The notes under the pieces were generated by a model. That model saw only the letters and a list, made by a program, of their open reading frames with translations. It ran no database searches and had not been told where the DNA came from. Position numbers and translations under genes: made by a program. Positions 47,471 to 58,650 of a stretch of DNA of 64,000 bases are shown in pieces. The first letter of the stretch is position 1; every line of letters starts with the position of its first letter. Source of the stretch: Nicotiana tabacum (taxonomy: Eukaryota; Streptophyta; Magnoliopsida; Solanales; Solanaceae); the NCBI RefSeq assembly GCF_000715075.1, contig NC_134102.1:98163766-98227765 (forward strand), given 5' to 3'.

Positions 47471-49810
47471 GAAAGTGTAGAACATTTTGGGAATCATGAT
47501 GGAAGGCGATTTGGTATACGGATTATAGTTGGAATGATAGTTACCGTACGGAGAAAGAGGGAATATGGCAGAAAGGAGAAAATGGAAAAAAGGAGTTTGC
47601 TTGTAATGAAGAAGGGTGTGAAGATTTGACTATCATTTCAGATGAGATATGACTTGAGTTTGGATGATATTGCTGAACTCTCAATTGATATTAGTGAGGA
47701 AGGAACAAACTTATACAACGTCGTGGAAAGAGGTCGGGTATGAGATCGTGGCTGATGATTCAGAATGTTCAAGAAGAGATTTAACAAAACACTTCGAGAA
47801 ATTTGGCGGGTTAACGGTGCGAGATCATGATAATTGAGAAGGAGGAATCATTGTGGGATCTACATTATGTGATGGTAGGTTAAAGCTAAGTGGGGAAGCC
47901 CCACCGTCTATGATTTGATCGTGTAGTTGTCTGCTTGTGTAGTTTCTGGCTATCGGTGCATTGGTGAACTATTCATGACCAAGAAAAGAAAACATCAGGA
48001 GTAATTCGAGCAAGGAACTTGATGAATGTGTGCTAAACTTTGTCTTATTGATTTAGGTGCAAGTTTTGGGAAGACTCAGAGTTATGCTTCTTGTGGATGT
48101 AACGTGCAAGGAAAAGAATTCAGTTGGTTGCTTATTTAAGAGGGTATTCATATGCTAGCAGGGCAATGGAGTTTGGTTATATTAGAGACCATGTCAGAGT
48201 GGGTGACTCTTAACAATAGTCCAGTGAGTTCAAGAATTTAAGTCCAGTACCTGAGGATTTCGGGTGCGTTGTGTGGTTAAGGATCGAGTTTCTGCAATGG
48301 GTTGTGAATGGGACTTGGAGCATTCTATGTTATCATCGGGTATGCGGTGTAGTATTGGAGGAAAGGAAGAAATAACTTTGGATTTGCGGGAGGTCTTGCA
48401 AAATGGGTATACCAGTTGGAAATGTCATTGTGCGCATGAGGAAGGTATGAGATGATTCATGAGTATTGAGACGATGTGGTCTCGTGAAGCGGGTCACTCA
48501 GTATGAGTGCGGATTTAGTTCATTATGTTTTGAATGGAGCTGCTATTACTCCTAAGGCAAGTCAAGAGTGAATCGGAAGAAGTTGGACTGATAAGATGGT
48601 TGAATCAACATGATTGTGGCAATGATCAGTTCCATCAGCGTGTGGAGTTATACATGTGGTTTGTGGTTGTACGTATGGGCCCGACAGCCACCATAACTTG
48701 ATTGATCTGGGAGGTATTTTATTCAAATGACATTGTGGTATAAATGGATTCCGTAAGAGTTATGACGATTTAGATTACGACTTGAGGTTTGTATTTTTTG
48801 CAGTTTGGGGATTTAGTTGCATGTTGCATTTGTTCTTTTGAAATGAGGTTAGCGAAGGGTTTTCTAGCCAATGAACTGTTCATTCTAGTAGTAGTTCAAG
48901 AGTTATGATGAATTTTGGTATTCTCGTATAGCGACATTTTAAGTGTAGTGATCTGCATGGGAATTTGAGTTGAGGACCAAGGTTGCGATTCGGTGTTGAT
49001 TAGAATGTCACGATCTTGGATGAGCAGGTCTTCAGAGTAAGATGGCATTTTCTTCAGTGTCACCTGAGGTCATCGTACTGTGTAAGAGGCCTTGTGTATT
49101 GAATTGTGGATTCTTAATTTGTTTTATGGAATTTTAACTATTGGTGGTATGGATGTGTGGGCTTTGCTACATGAGTAGAAGGTTGTGGGAGCGTAACCCA
49201 TAAGTAAATTTTTATAAGTGTAATATGTTAGTCACTTGATTGCTAAAGATTAAAAAAAAGTATGGAGGTTATGATATTATCGTCAATGTGAGAGTTAATG
49301 CCTGAGAGGCGTTCTATTCCTTGGGTTGTAGACTGTGTGAGTTATTCTGGATTTGGCGGCTGTTCTTGTATGTCATGGAAAAAGGGTATTGTGGATCAGA
49401 ATAGTCTTGAGGTTCGTTGATGGGTCTAATGTGAATGTGTGCTCTACATCAGGTAGGATGTGTTCATTCAGCATAGCGTTGCTTATAGAGGAGTCTTCGG
49501 ATATTGGGTGCCATTCCCGTTGTCAGTTATTCCATGTAATACTCTATTGTGCCATGTGGGTTGTGAGACGTCTTGATTATTCACACATGTGTTGAGGTCC
49601 CGTGTAGCTTGTGGTGTTATGTGAGCAGGATGGCTCACGAGATGTAGGTCATTTATTGCTCCTTAGTTGTTCTTGGGTTTTGTAGCGTATGGCACTACCT
49701 GTCTCCCCAGGATTTATATTTTGCGCTTGGCATGCTTGTGGTCGATATTCAATATTTCGTAGGTATAAGACTTTTTGGCTGATGGGTATTCCCTTATTCA
49801 TTATTATGTG

Positions 49811-49971
49811 TGGATCGGGTTGCACGCTACCACGAGTATCAGTTTGGATCAGATTGCACGCTGTCACGGGTATCATGTGTGAATCGGGTTGCACGCTGCA
49901 ATGGTATCATGTTTGGATTGGGTTGCATGTCGCAACGGTACCATGTGTGGATCAGGTTGCACACCGCAACA
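49811..49971 (+). repeat. Five-unit GTTGCACGC minisatellite inside D
   Basis: Five units of about 30-35 bp with GGATCGGGTTGCACGC followed by TACCACG or TGCAATG. They are related to LTR minisatellites at 19130, 26870 and 34015, but lie in the interior, not the LTR. Element E has only two units (57763-57820). Confidence 0.85.
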
Positions 49972-50805
49972 GTGAGATGTTGAGTATAGTTACATATATT
50001 TATTTATGTGTATTTTGTTTCTCATTCTCTGAGGAGAGTTCATAGCGTCTGTTCGACCATTTTATTCGTTACGCGAGCTAGGAAGTTCCATTCCAGAGTT
50101 TGCTTTTCCTTATGTATCGCATTCGATTTTGTAGACTGTTGGCCTATTGTTGGCATCATACGAGATCTTGGTCAGTGTTTGAGGTGTCTTATTGCCTGTG
50201 TAGCTTATACTGGGTGAGACAAGACTATTGGACCTGAAATCAGTGCAATCAGATTTATATAAGGTATATTAAAGAACAAATACCATTATTCAGTTCAGAA
50301 TGAGGTAATGGTCCTTGTCAGGAGGAGAGGCTCCATGATTTGTTAATTCGGCAGGTGGTTCTGAGTTTCTAAGCATCTCTTTCATCGTGGCAGTATTGCA
50401 AGTATTGGAACAAGGCTTATATATGTTATGGAGTGTATTATGGGCTACGGATTCGTGAAATTACAGCTATTGTGGTCGGAGGATGTTATTATGGGCAACC
50501 AACTTATGTAGTGCATGGGGTGATTTCAGCACAAGTGCACAATCATGTTTTGGTACAGTGTATAGTGATTGATACGGTGTTCGTATGTTAGAATCAGGTA
50601 TTGTAAAGAAATTCGGAGGTTGGAATTTGGTTCTAAGGCTTATTGACTAAATAAAAGGTAGGATCTTCAGACCGGCTCGAGCTATGTGCTCAACTGGGTT
50701 GTGATGGCATGGGCAGGTGCACAATGTGTTAAACAGTAAATTTAGACAACTCTAGAGCAGTCCTTGGCACGTTCGAGGACGAATGTATGTTTAAGTGGGA
50801 GAGAA

Positions 50806-51287
50806 TGTAACAACCCGACAGATCGTTTTGAGCTTTAGTGCGTGTTTGACGATTTGAGGCCTTGAGTAGCTTCACTTCAGGTGTTATGACTTGTACATAT
50901 GCTCAGAATGGAATTTCGGGAAGTTCAGAGTAGATTTAGAAAGAAAATTCTAATTCCGGAAGCTTTAAGTTGGAAGAATTGACGAAGGTGTGACTTTTGA
51001 GTAAATGACCTCGGAATCAGGATTGAAGGTTCCAAGAGGTTCGTATGATGATTTTGGACCTGGGCGTATGCTCGGGTCGAGAATCGGGTGGCTCGGGAGT
51101 ATTTTGGTGCTTATTACGGAAGATTGGCATTTTGAAGGTTTAAGAATTTCCTAAGTTGGAGTTGGAGTCGATTTTGATGTTATCGACGTTCGTTTGGGAT
51201 TCTAAGCCTGGAAATAGTTCCAGGCTCGGAATTTCCTAAGGTTTAAGAATTTTCTAAGTTTGGATTGGAGTGGATTTTAAGGTTATT
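50806..51287 (+). mobile_element. 3' LTR of element D, part 1
   Basis: Starts TGTAACAACCCGACAGATCG after TTAAGTGGGAGAGAA. Contains a roughly 100 bp tandem duplication (51139-51216 repeated from 51241). Element E is inserted in the second copy at 51287, after TTATT. Confidence 0.88.
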
Positions 51288-52154
51288 TGTAACGACCCGG
51301 CCGGACGTTTTGAGCTCTAGCGCGCCGTTCGGCAGTTTGAGGTCATGAACAGCTTCACTTCAGGTATTATGACTTGTGCGTATGGTAGGAATTGAATTTC
51401 AGAAAGTTCAGAGTTGATTTAGAAAGAAAATTCTAATTTCATAAGCCTTAAGTTGGAGGAATTGATTAAGATTAGATTTTTGAGTAAACGACCTCGGAAT
51501 CGAGATTTGAAGGTTCCAACAGGTTCGTATGATGATTTAGGACTTTGGCATATGTCCGGATCGAGTTTTGGGTGACCCGGGAGCATTTCGATGCCTATTG
51601 TGAAAGATAACATTTTTAGAATGATTTCATAAATTTGGGTTGAAGTGCATTTTAATGACATCGATATCCGTTTGGGATTCCGATTCTGGGAATAGCTACG
51701 TATGGTGATTCTGGTAGTGGGAGCGCATCCGGAAGTGGATTCGGAGGTCTGTAGGTCATTTTGGAGTCATTTGGCTAAAGTTAGAAATTTGAAGGATGTT
51801 GAGAAGTTTGACCGAGAGTGGACTTTTTGATATAAGGGTCGGATTCCAATTCTGGAAGTTTGAGTAGGTGCGTAATGTCAAATATGACTTGTGTGCAAAA
51901 ATTTAGGTCAATCGGACGTGATTTGATAGGTTTCGGCATCGAATATTGAAGTTTAAAGTTTTAAAGTTATTAAGCTTGGAATGGGGTGCGATTCATGAAT
52001 TCGACGTTGTTTGATATGATTTGAAGGCTCGACTAAGTTCATAACGTATTGGTGTATTTGGTTGTGGTCCCGAGGGCCTGGGGTGGATAATAGAAGGTTA
52101 ACGGATCGATTTTTGGACTTAAGAATTTCTGAAGCTTAATGCTTCTGGTGTAAT

Positions 52155-52485
52155 CGCACCTGCGTGACTTTGGTTGCAGGTGCGAGATCACGAATGCGGA
52201 AAATTGCTCGCAGAAGCGAGAAGGGACTGGAGCTGGGGGGATCCGCAGAAGCGTACTAAAGAAGTGCACCTATGTGTGCGCAGGCGCGAGGCAGCTACCG
52301 CTGGTGCGTAGAATTTGCACAGATGCGCATAGCAGGTCGCACCTGCGAAGCTCGTAGAAGCGAAGAAAACTTCCGCAGGTGCGAGGTTTTGGCTGGGCAG
52401 TGAGGACCGCAGGAGCGTAATTTTGACCGCACCTGCGGAGCCGCAGGAGCGGCTATTGGACCGCAGGTGCGAAGGACGGGGCTAG
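52155..52485 (+). repeat. GCAGGTGCGA / GCAGAAGCG motif cluster (E 5' LTR)
   Basis: More than fifteen motifs GCAGGTGCGA, CGCACCTGCG, GCAGAAGCG and GCAGGAGCG in both orientations in 330 bp. The copy in the 3' LTR is at 59528-59860, and a third, GCAGAAGCGG-rich, is in the D LTR at 62030-62365. Confidence 0.88.
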
Positions 52486-53082
52486 GCAGTGTGTTCTTTA
52501 AAGAATGAGGGCTTGGCTCATTTTCACCTCATTTCGTCCATGAGATACGGTCTTGGAGCGATTTTGGAGCTCATTCTTCGTCATCAATGTCAAGGTAAGT
52601 GATTTCCAATTATTATAAGCTAAATATATGATTATATATGAATTTGAACATGGAAATTTGTATAAATTGTGGGGGGTTTGGTAGAAGACCTAGAATTTGG
52701 TATTTTGAATTTTGATCACGAAAATGGGCATGAAATTGAGAATAAACTATATATTTGAGTTCGTGAAGTTATGGGTAAAGTTTATCTTCGAAAAATTTCG
52801 GAATCCGGGCACGTGGGCCCGAGGGTGATTTTTATCGACTTTTCGATTAGGGTTAGAAATTGTTATAAACTGGATTATATTGAGTATTTGAGTATATATT
52901 AATGGATTTGCATAATTATTGGCTAGTTTTGGGGTGTTGGGCATCGATTCGAGTTGTTTGAAGGGCTCAGAAGCCGGTTATGGAACTTCGGAGCGAGGTA
53001 AATCTCTTTTCTAACCTTGTAAGAGGGAATTTACCCCATAGGTGAAATAAATCAATATGTGCTCCTATTTGTGGGGGCTACG

Positions 53083-53112
53083 TACGCACGAGGTGACGAG
53101 AGTCCGTGCGTA
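53083..53112 (+). promoter_or_regulatory. AGGTGACGAG hairpin, E 5' LTR
   Basis: TACGCACG pairs perfectly with CGTGCGTA (eight bases) around AGGTGACGAGAGTC. Confidence 0.75.
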
Positions 53113-54193
53113 GCTACTATTATGCTTATGTTATGGTAGTCTAGGACCCAAAGGCATGCTTTACTTGTAATATTTGCAATCGTGTTGTCAATTTAAAATG
53201 CTTAAATCATATCGAACTTGGTTAATAAATTTCTAAAAGGCTAGACATCATTTTCCTGACTTTTAAAAGAGAAATTGCCTTTCCTTGGATAATTTCCCCT
53301 TGATGAATTCTTGATTGATTGTTTGAATGTGTTATCTTTTGTGGAATGGGCCGAACGTCTCGGTAGATTAAATAGATGCATCTATGGTTCGCGCCATTCG
53401 ACCCTCTGGCAGTGCACAGTTTAAATATTATGTTGGATCAGGCCGTACGACCTCCGTATGACTTGCGCATGCTTGTATTGCTTGCCTTGAAATTTATAAA
53501 TAATGATATTGCCTCCCTGGTGTGAGATAAATTGATAAATGATGAAATAGAAATTTGGAAATTTCTTATTACAAAAGAATTGTTTACTTATTTCATGATA
53601 TTAGGCTTACAACTGTTTTATGTGATCCATGCATAAATTATATCATTGGTATATTAATTATAGCCCATAGTAAGTGTCCGAGTAGACCCCTCATCACTAC
53701 TTCTTCGAGGTTAGGCGGGATACTTGTTGGGTACGCATTGATTTACGTACTCATGCTACACTTGCTGCATATTTTTGTGTAGGTACACATATCTTTAGCA
53801 GCCTTGTGGGCGCAGAGGCGCAATTATGGCAATGACTTAGGTGAGCTGCATTCAGTACGACGATCCGCATCTAACAAAGTCTCCCTCAGAGTACTTACCT
53901 TTTTTCTGTCCAATTTGTATTCTGGATAGCTGTTGTATTTTATTTTATATTCCTAGTTAATGCTCATGCACTTGTGACACTGGGTTCTGGGATGATTATG
54001 GGGTATCTAGTATTGAAATTGGAAAATGTTAATGTTATTCCTTAAAATTTTCATTTGTTACTAGTTAAATTGAAGGAAAATTATGTTTTCAGAAATACTA
54101 AAATGAGAATTTAATTAACTATTTAGTGTTGGCTTGCCTGACAGTGGTGTCCGATGCCATCGCGACCTTTATGGATTTTGGGTCATGACAATA

Positions 54194-54207
54194 TGGTATC
54201 AGAGCAC
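54194..54207 (+). other. Primer binding site of element E, iMet type
   Basis: TGGTATCAGAGCAC three bases after the LTR end. Confidence 0.88.
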
Positions 54208-55059
54208 TAGGTTCACTTAGGTCTCACGAGTCATGAACGAGTCTTGCGGATCGGTACGGAGACGTCTGTACTTATCTTCGAGAGGCTACCGGGCTGATAG
54301 GAGCACTTTCCTTCTTGATTCCTCATTGTGCGATTTGATTCCTTTGAAGCTTATGCCTTTATTTCCTTCCTATTCAATCTTACGCGACACGAATCGCTTG
54401 TTATAAATTTTGAATCGAGGAATTTTAATGGCACAACTTATGTAGAGCAGGATGTTTCTCCCTGTGTATTCGATTGGGCTAGTGTTGTCGCATTGTGGAA
54501 GGATGTTCTGTCATCGTAGCTCAGTAGATGTAGTTTTGATGGTTTTGGGGCTATGCACCAATTGCTATGATGTTCATGAGTTGTTATCACACAGTATTAA
54601 AGAAATGGTAGGATGCTTGTCTATGCATCGAGGTAGTGAATGACTTGAAAGGAGGTTTTACTCAGAGTATGATTGAGAGAGTCAGTATTTTATTTCCGGT
54701 GGAGGAAAGGCAATCGGGCTACGAACGTTCAAGTTTGAGTTAATGGAGTAACGAGACTTGGTATTTCGAGCGCGGTAGAATTTTCATCTTTTATGTGGTG
54801 TCGTCGTCCTTGATTGGACGCATTAAGGTTCGCCGATGTTATGGACTTCTTCAATTTGCCTTTGGGGCAGGGTACTGTGAAATAGTGCTTGAGATGAGGT
54901 TGTCAGAGATAACGGAGTGTAGAGGTTTCGAAATCGAATTGGTACTTCTAGTATTGATGGCTCGAGAAAGATGATCTTCAAAGAGGTTTAAAGTTAGTAG
55001 TGATCTGTTGGTTCAAGTGCTACAGAGATAGATTTTTTATTTAAGGCAAGAACTGGGCA

Positions 55060-55245
55060 GCGAAGGATGAGGAAGGACATGTGGGAGGTGTCTTGCAGTG
55101 GTTAAAATTCTAGAAGGCCAAGTGTGAGAAACAGAAGTCGAGTAGTTGTTTAAAGGAGAGGGTTTGGCCAAAGTGAGAGAGTGGTAGAATAGCATATGGG
55201 TTCCATGGTAGGATAGCTATACGCCTTGAGGAAAGTTTAGAGTGA
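55060..55245 (+). pseudogene. Fossil integrase segment (E)
   Basis: Contains GATGAGGAAGGACATGTGGG, GGCCAAGTGTGAGAAACAGA, GGCCAAAGTGAGAGAGTGG and CATATGGGTTCCATGG, parallel to 47300-47470. Changes relative to working pol, such as the GTGGGAGG after GGACAT and AAAGGAGA before the GACCAAAGTG block, are shared with D. Confidence 0.75.
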
Positions 55246-57762
55246 TTTTGGATTCACGGTGGTCAGTGACCAGGTCTACGGGCTAAATTTGGAATATTGG
55301 CTGCTATATTGAGGAAGATTGTGTGTGACAGGAGGGAGTCGCTTAATATGAAGCACGATACAACATGACTCTGGATTGAAATGTATTGTCGCACCTCTAG
55401 CTGATATCCATGAAGATTGAACGGACTTGTGCAATTGGTGAATGAACACGGGCTTAAGATGGTTTATTGGTTTCGTGGTAATTGTATTCGGTGTATTCGG
55501 TGCAGCGTTGTTGGAAGTTGTCGGCACGTAATTTTCACATGTGGGATATCTCCTGTGAGCAGGTTAGCGGTTGCGTGGTGTTCATAAAGCTTCTGCGAAG
55601 AATTTTACTGACCATTCAGTAAGAGGTTGAATATGTGAATGTGGCTAGTGATTCAGAATGTTCATAAAATATTTAACATAAGGATTTCGAGAAATTTGGC
55701 GGGTTGATTGTGCAAGATCAGGTCGACGGCGAAGAAAGAATCTTGGTGGGTTCCAGAGTTATGCAATAGTAGCTTAAAGTTAAGTGGGAGAGTCCTACCG
55801 TCTACAAATTTGGATTTGCATGGTTTTCTACTTGTGAAGTTTTTGGTTATCGGCATATTGATGGGTTATTGCGGCTAAGGAAAGAGAATGTCAATGGTAA
55901 TTTGAGCAAAGGATTCAAGGAATGTGTTCTATAATTGGCATTATCGATTCATGTTCAGGATTTGGGAAGGCTTAGAGTTTATGTTTCGTGTAGATGTGAT
56001 GTACAAGGAAAGTGATTCAGTCGGGTGCTTATAAAGAGAGTGTTCATGTGCTATCAGAGCCTTGGGGTTGATTATATTCGGGACCAGGTTGGAATGGGTA
56101 ACTCTCAACAACGGTCCTAATGGATTCAAAAGTTAAAGTGCGATGCCTAAGGATTTCGAGTTTGTAGTATGGTTAAGTATCGAGCTTTTGCAGCAGATTA
56201 TGAAAGGGGCTTGGAGTGTTCTACTTTATCTTCGGGTTGCGGTGTAGCATTGGAGGAATAGAAGAAAATAACTTCGGATTCATAGAGGGATTTTCCAGAA
56301 TAGGTGTACCAGTTAAAGATGCGAACATGCGCACAAAGAGGGTATAAGATGGTTCATGGGATTTGAGACAGCGTGGTCTCGTGAAATAAGGTCACTCGGA
56401 ATGAGTGCAAAATTAGATTTGTGATGTAATGATTGGAGCTATTATAATTTCTAAGGCAAGTTAAGAATAAATTGGGAAAGGACGGGTCGACTAACAATGG
56501 TTGAATTGGCATGATAGTGGAAATGATCAGTTCCTTTAGCGTATTGAGTTATGCATGTGATTTGTGGAGGTACGTGCGAGGCTTGACGGTCGCCGTAATT
56601 GATTTTATTTGGAGGAATTCAAGTATTATGGCATGTTATGTGTAGATGGATCCCGAAAGAGTTATGGTGGTTTAGACCACTACTTGAGGTTGGTATTTTC
56701 TGCCGATATGAGAATTCAGTCACGTGTTGCAATGGTTCTCTTGAAATGAGTTAAGTGGAAGGTTTCTATATGATGAAGTGTTTACCCTATTAGTGGTTCA
56801 GGAGTTATGATGAAATTCATGTACTCTTGCGCACTGGCGTGATTAAGTGCATCAATTAGCATGGGATTCAAAAGTTGAGGATTCGAGATTGCGGTTCGGT
56901 GTTGACAAGGAAGTCATAAGCTCGGATGAGCAGTAAAAAGTATTTAGATGTTTAAAGTAAGATGGTGTTGGTTTTGGCGTCACCTAAGGTCGATGTCATG
57001 TGTAAGAGGCCTTGCGTATTGATTTGTGGATTCTTGAGTTGCTTTATAGCTTTAGTGCGGTCGGTGGTATGGATGTGCAGACCTGTTACCTGGTGCGGAA
57101 GGTTGTGGGAGCTTATTCTACGGGAAGATGGTATAAGTGAACATGTAGTCACTTGATTGAGTGAATATTGAAACCAAGTATGAAGATTTTGGCGATATCG
57201 CTAATTCGAGAATCTATGCCTGGAGGGCGCTCGGTTCATTGGTTGTGAATTATGGAAGTTTGTTCCGGTTATGATGGCTGCTCTTGTGTGTTATGGGAAA
57301 AGGGGTTATTATGAACCCTTGAAAGGTTATCAGACTAGTACGGTGCGATCTGAATCGGCTTGAGGTCCGTGGGTGGATCTAGATATGAATGTGGACTCTA
57401 TGTTGGGCCGGAGGTGTTCATTTACGTATAGCGCTCCTTGTGGAGGAGTATTCAGATGTTGGATGTTAATTCGTCACCGGCTACTTCATGTAATGCTATA
57501 TTATGTCGTGTGAGTTGTGAAACGGCTTGTTAATTTCTTATGTGTTGAGGTTCCGCGTAGCGATGGTGTTATGTGAGCAGGATGGCTCTCGAGATTCAGA
57601 TCATATATCGCACCTTAGTTGTTCTTGGGTTTTGTAGCGAATGGCATTGTCGGTCCTCCCAGGGATGGTGTTATGCACTTAGAGTGCTTGTGTCCGATAT
57701 TCGGATATTTTGTAGTAATGAGCATTCTAGCTCGATAAGTATTTCCTTATAGATTTTTGTGT

Positions 57763-57820
57763 GGATCGGGTAGCACGCCGCCACGAGTATGTTGTTTGGA
57801 TTGGGTTGCACGCCGCAACA
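57763..57820 (+). repeat. Two-unit GTTGCACGCC repeat inside E
   Basis: GGATCGGGTAGCACGCCGCC and GGATTGGGTTGCACGCCGCA. The interior of D has five units at the matching place. Confidence 0.8.
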
Positions 57821-58650
57821 GTGTGATGTTGAGTACAGTCCCCTATATTCTATTTTACATGTTTTGTGTCCCATTTTCTGAGTAAGGTTCATGACACCTT
57901 TTCGGTTATCTAACTAGTTACGTGGGTTGAATAGTCCCTTCAAGAGTTCATTTTCCTTATGTATCACGTCAATTTTGTAGCTTATTGGCACATTGTGGCA
58001 TCATGTGAGACTTTTGGCAGTGCCTGAGGTGGCTTATTGCCTAAGCAGCTTATACTGGGTAAAGCGAGGTTATTGGATCCGGGATCAGTGCGATCGGATT
58101 ATATAAAGTATAGTAAAGAGCAAATACCATTATTTGGTTATAATGGGGTGATGATTCTAGTCAGGAGGAGAGACTCATTGATTTGTTGACTCGGCGGTTG
58201 GTTATGAATTTCTACACGTCTCTTCCGTCGTGGCGGTATTGCAAGAGTTGGAACAAGACTTATATATATCATGAGGTGTATTGTGAGCATCAGCTTCGTG
58301 AAATTTCGGCTATTGTTATCAGAGGATGTTATTATGGTCATGTGAGCTATGTGGTGCATAGTGTGGATTTAGCCAAGGAATGAAATCATGTATTGGTGCA
58401 TCATATAGAGATTGATACAGTGTCCGTATGATGGAAGCAGGCTTGGCAGAAAAATCCGGATGTTGGAACTGGGCTTTAAGGCCTATTTGGCTAAGTAAAA
58501 AGGAACATCTTCATATTAGCTCGAGCTAATGTGCTCAACTGAGTTGTGATAGCACGGGTAGGTGCACGAGGTGTTAAACAGTGATTACAGACAACTCCAG
58601 AGCAATTCTTAGCACGTTCGAGAACAAACATATGTTTAAGTGGGAGAGAA

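Larger units (their letters stand above)
46445..50790 (+). other. Interior of element D without coding capacity
   Basis: The longest open frames are below 120 codons and match no protein. Along its whole length it is similar to the interior of element E (54208-58640), for example GTACGGAGACGTCTGTACTT after the primer site and CACGTTCGAGGACGAATGTA before the purine tract. Only one segment (47300-47470) can be traced to pol. About 3.3 kb after it has no recognised origin. The repeat GGATCGGGTTGCACGC appears near its end. This pattern fits a LARD-like element that depends on proteins from another copy. Confidence 0.75.
51288..54190 (+). mobile_element. 5' LTR of element E
   Basis: 2,903 bp. Layout: CG motif cluster (52155-52485), GGTAAGTGATTTCC near 52590, GCACGTGGGCCCGAGGG near 52810, GAGCGAGGTAAATC near 52990, AGGTGACGAG hairpin (53083-53112), GGCCGAACG-type short repeats (53345-53480), CTCATCAC near 53690, GTACG...CGTAC near 53730, CTGCATATTTTTGTGTAG near 53763. 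Confidence 0.93.
54208..58640 (+). other. Interior of element E without coding capacity
   Basis: No open frame above about 85 codons. It follows the interior of D block by block: GTACGGAGACGTCTGTACTT, the pol fossil, GTGAGCAGGATGGCTC, GTTCTTGGGTTTTGTAGCG, the GTTGCACGCC repeat and CACGTTCGAGAACAAACATA. The shared order over 4.4 kb with many small indels suggests a common non-coding parent. Confidence 0.75.

Noticed and set aside
49689..50217. 118-codon frame in the interior of element D
   Set aside because: It runs through the GTTGCACGC minisatellite and is not kept in element E.
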